Below, piece by piece: positions 6,525 through 8,010 of a stretch of 8,010 nucleotides of DNA. Below the pieces are notes generated by a model, which saw only the letters and a list, made by a program, of their open reading frames with translations, ran no database searches and had not been told where the DNA came from. Numbering within the stretch: the stretch's first letter is position 1; each line of letters opens with the position of its first letter. This DNA comes from CAXQRU01 sp964226685. Lineage in GTDB: Bacteria > Pseudomonadota > Gammaproteobacteria > Pseudomonadales > Cellvibrionaceae. Where the stretch lies: the NCBI GenBank assembly GCA_964226685.1, contig CAXQRU010000124.1, positions 1-8,010 on the forward strand, written 5' to 3'. Made by a program: the position numbers and the translations under genes.

Positions 6525-6532
6525 CACTAGTC

Positions 6533-7534
6533 ATGTATACCGCATTTAAACAAAACCCTAATATACTATTTAACCCTGCATTGATTGACCAAGATTTAGT
6601 CGATGTTATCTTGCAGCTCGGCACTAATGCCCCTGAAGATATTGCCTTGGTGGGCGAGGTATTGGAGCATTATCAAGCGATTACCAATGCGGAGCGCTCA
6701 TCAACGGCTGTCGATGATCAAACTGCTGATATTTTGGTAAGAGATACCATTGCCGCCATGAAAACCGATGAAGAACTAGCTAAAGATATTGCCAGCGAAG
6801 GTGAAGATAAGCTGAGCGCCAAGCTTAAGCTAGCCTTTACAGAAGCACTGGATCGCGACGAGGCAGTGATTGAAAATAATTTTGCCAAAAACCGGGAAGT
6901 GATCCACGAATTTTTTCGCTATGAACACGATAAAGATGCCACTGTGATTTATATGGATGGCGAAGTGATTATGGAAACACGTGGTGAAGCTCGCGGCGCC
7001 AGTGAAAAAGCGGTGCAAACTTTCTGGGTCGTACTTGATGTAATGTTTGTGCTCTATGCGATTTTTGATTTGCCGCAATGTAAGCCTGCCAAAGATGCTG
7101 TGACGAAATTATTAAAACAATTTTGGAGCTTAATTTCCGGCACCGCAGGTCGCTTTGTGGGGGCGATAAAATCCATGTTGCCGGCCCTAAAAGTGGCGAA
7201 AGAAGAGGGTAAATTATTGCAAGCGGTCAAAGCGGCGGCCAAAGGGATTGCCAACGGTGTAGTCGCGGCTGTGAAATTTTTATGGAATTATAAAGGTGGT
7301 TTAAAAGCCGCTAAAAATATTACTTTGGCGGTATTGCACGCAGCGGCTAGCAGTGTTTGGAAGGCTCTCTATTATGCCGGACAATTTATTTTGGGGGTGC
7401 TCTCCTTATTGACTGGAGTCGGTGCCTTTGCCAAAAAAGTGATTGCACTGGTATCGGCGTTGGCTGCCTTGGTGTTTGACTCGATTGAGTTGAGTATGAT
7501 GAAAAGTGCCGAACCGGCTCTTAAGAGTGCTTGA
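6533..7534 (+). CDS. Protein with hydrophobic, Lys-rich C-terminal half, possibly membrane-active
   Basis: 333 aa, family not recognised. Residues 1-158 are soluble-looking, helical and acidic (LIDQDLVDVIL, DEELAKDIASEGEDKL, LDRDEAVIENNF). From residue 163 the character changes sharply. FWVVLDVMFVLYAIFDL at 164-180 is a strong membrane helix candidate. Amphipathic helices with regularly spaced Lys and many Ala/Gly residues then follow (IKSMLPALKVAK, KAAAKGIANGVVAAVKFLW), and two hydrophobic hairpin-like segments at 279-298 and 301-317 end the protein. There is no signal peptide. This build, a soluble N-terminal domain and a C-terminal bundle of hydrophobic and amphipathic helices, is seen in pore-forming toxins and membrane-remodelling proteins, but I see no diagnostic family motif. 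Alternatives are an inner-membrane scaffold or an injected effector. It has its own terminator downstream; no immunity gene is evident between the stop and that terminator. Confidence 0.75.
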   Translation: MYTAFKQNPNILFNPALIDQDLVDVILQLGTNAPEDIALVGEVLEHYQAITNAERSSTAVDDQTADILVRDTIAAMKTDEELAKDIASEGEDKLSAKLKLAFTEALDRDEAVIENNFAKNREVIHEFFRYEHDKDATVIYMDGEVIMETRGEARGASEKAVQTFWVVLDVMFVLYAIFDLPQCKPAKDAVTKLLKQFWSLISGTAGRFVGAIKSMLPALKVAKEEGKLLQAVKAAAKGIANGVVAAVKFLWNYKGGLKAAKNITLAVLHAAASSVWKALYYAGQFILGVLSLLTGVGAFAKKVIALVSALAALVFDSIELSMMKSAEPALKSA

Positions 7535-7605
7535 TTAAATCGACAGGTAAAACCTCGCATGCTTCTGGGGTTGTTGAATCGACACGGTATCTGTTTTTGA
7601 TAACC

Positions 7606-7633
7606 ATGCCCTTGAATAAATCAAGGGCATTTT
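7606..7633 (+). terminator. Intrinsic terminator after the 333-aa gene
   Basis: ATGCCCTTGA and TCAAGGGCAT form a perfect 10-bp stem with a 5-base ATAAA loop, followed by TTT (the last stem base makes a run of four T). It lies 71 bases after the stop at 7534 and ends the transcript of the 333-aa gene. The reverse direction lacks a T-tract. The 70 bases between stop and hairpin hold only a short imperfect direct repeat (AATCGACA at 7538 and 7577). Confidence 0.8.
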
Positions 7634-7654
7634 ATGTGCTATCTACAGGGAAAT

Positions 7655-7663
7655 TGCTATGCT
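7655..7663 (+). promoter_or_regulatory. Possible extended -10 element TGCTATGCT
   Basis: TG-C-TATGCT resembles an extended -10 and sits just after the terminator and 60 bases before the next start. It is similar to the element at 3306-3314. No clear -35 is present. A new promoter is required here by the terminator just upstream, but this exact site is tentative. Confidence 0.25.
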
Positions 7664-7722
7664 TGGCTAAGAGTATCCAATCGTGATAGTTTTGTCGTTT
7701 ATTTGAAAAACTAAGGACATGC

Positions 7723-8010
7723 ATGAATCACACATCTTACTCTCTATACCACCGTGTTAAATTTTCTGATCGGTCAGCCGAGTGCGGCGAGTGGAAAGAG
7801 CTTATTAATAAAAAATATCATTACGATGAAAAAAACTTTGCAAATACTTGCCATTACTTATTTCATACTCCTTGGCCAAAAACTCCTATTACGAAGTGGA
7901 TCGACTCCATTGGTTATAGTTTTTTAATTGCTATTTTTTTAGAGTTTATCATCGTCGCATTTACAGATACATACCACGAATTAACCTCTTTTTTTCGAAT
8001 AGCATTATTT
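7723..8010 (+). CDS. Membrane protein of unknown function, 3' partial
   Basis: From the ATG at 7723 the frame stays open for 96 codons to the window edge, so the end is missing. AAGGA at 7713-7717 lies five bases upstream and supports this start; the ATG at 7719 in another frame stops after 13 codons. The first 68 residues are polar and rich in Tyr, His and Lys (MNHTSYSLYHRVKFSDRS), with a Cys in each of AECGEW and NTCHY. A hydrophobic span, IGYSFLIAIFLEFIIVAF, follows at about residues 71-88, then TDTYHEL, then the start of another hydrophobic stretch. This looks like an inner-membrane protein with a cytoplasmic N terminus. I recognise no family. It lies after a strong terminator, so it is a separate transcription unit from the 333-aa gene. 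The sequence is AT-rich compared with the operon upstream. Confidence 0.65.
   Translation, partial: MNHTSYSLYHRVKFSDRSAECGEWKELINKKYHYDEKNFANTCHYLFHTPWPKTPITKWIDSIGYSFLIAIFLEFIIVAFTDTYHELTSFFRIALF

Larger units (their letters stand above)
6434..6532 (+). promoter_or_regulatory. Leader region before the 333-aa gene
   Basis: This gap of about 100 bases follows the UDG-like gene. It contains two CATAAT hexamers (6445-6450 and 6467-6472) that could be -10 elements, neither with a convincing -35. It also contains a 14-bp palindrome near its end. No terminator hairpin with a T-tract is visible after the UDG-like stop, so read-through from the upstream operon is possible as well as an own promoter. 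Confidence 0.35.

Noticed and set aside
6500..6532. GTG start at 6500 for the 333-aa protein
   Set aside because: No good ribosome site precedes it, and the ATG at 6533 has GAGG eight bases upstream.
6533..7534. Naming the 333-aa protein a colicin
   Set aside because: Only composition and helix pattern suggest pore formation; there are no recognisable receptor-binding or translocation domains and no adjacent immunity gene in the same transcript.
7538..7590. Direct repeat AATCGACA as an attachment or iteron site
   Set aside because: Only two short copies 39 bases apart, with no integrase or replication gene nearby; chance is the simplest explanation.
1..8010. CRISPR array, tRNA, rRNA, transposase or integrase
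   Set aside because: No regularly spaced repeats, cloverleaf sequences or mobile-element proteins were seen on either strand.

Overview
The window looks like the left end of a draft or metagenomic contig from a mid-GC Gram-negative bacterium, probably a marine-type gammaproteobacterium. That placement is an inference from Shine-Dalgarno use, tight ATGA/TGATG gene overlaps, a LysR regulator and a secretion-signal remnant; no single gene fixes the taxon. The first 13 bases match the 3' end of the Illumina TruSeq adapter and are probably not genomic. There are no rRNA, tRNA, CRISPR or transposase genes.

Layout. (1) 14-1039 (+): a secreted or periplasmic protein, cut at its 5' end by the contig edge. 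It looks like a DUF3298/PdaC-type domain followed by a beta-rich C-terminal module. (2) A perfect 22-bp palindrome at 1051-1072 lies between convergent units. (3) A minus-strand unit reads leftward from about 3227: a 91-aa acidic protein of unknown function, then (4-nt gap) a 493-aa protein with a glycerophosphodiesterase-like half lacking the expected catalytic residues, joined to a concanavalin-like (jelly-roll) half, then the decayed remains of a HAD-family hydrolase. (4) A divergent control region (3228-3354) separates this from a plus-strand operon of three overlapping genes: an orphan 227-aa protein, a LysR-type regulator, and a 491-aa protein that appears to be a uracil-DNA-glycosylase-superfamily member. 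The last carries four cysteines in the order expected for an Fe-S cluster, a large insertion, and a second Cys cluster at the C terminus. (5) 6533-7534 (+): a 333-aa protein with an acidic helical N-terminal half and a Lys-rich, strongly hydrophobic C-terminal half, preceded by a 14-bp palindrome and followed by a clear intrinsic terminator. (6) 7723-8010 (+): the start of a membrane protein that runs off the window.

How it may work together. The overlapping starts and stops argue that the 227-aa protein, the LysR regulator and the UDG-like protein are made together, with the LysR protein probably controlling its own operon and perhaps the divergent unit. The substrate of the UDG-like protein and the role of the 227-aa protein cannot be read from sequence. 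The 333-aa protein resembles membrane-inserting or pore-forming proteins in composition only. The stretch 2952-7534 is the best candidate for an undescribed accessory system.
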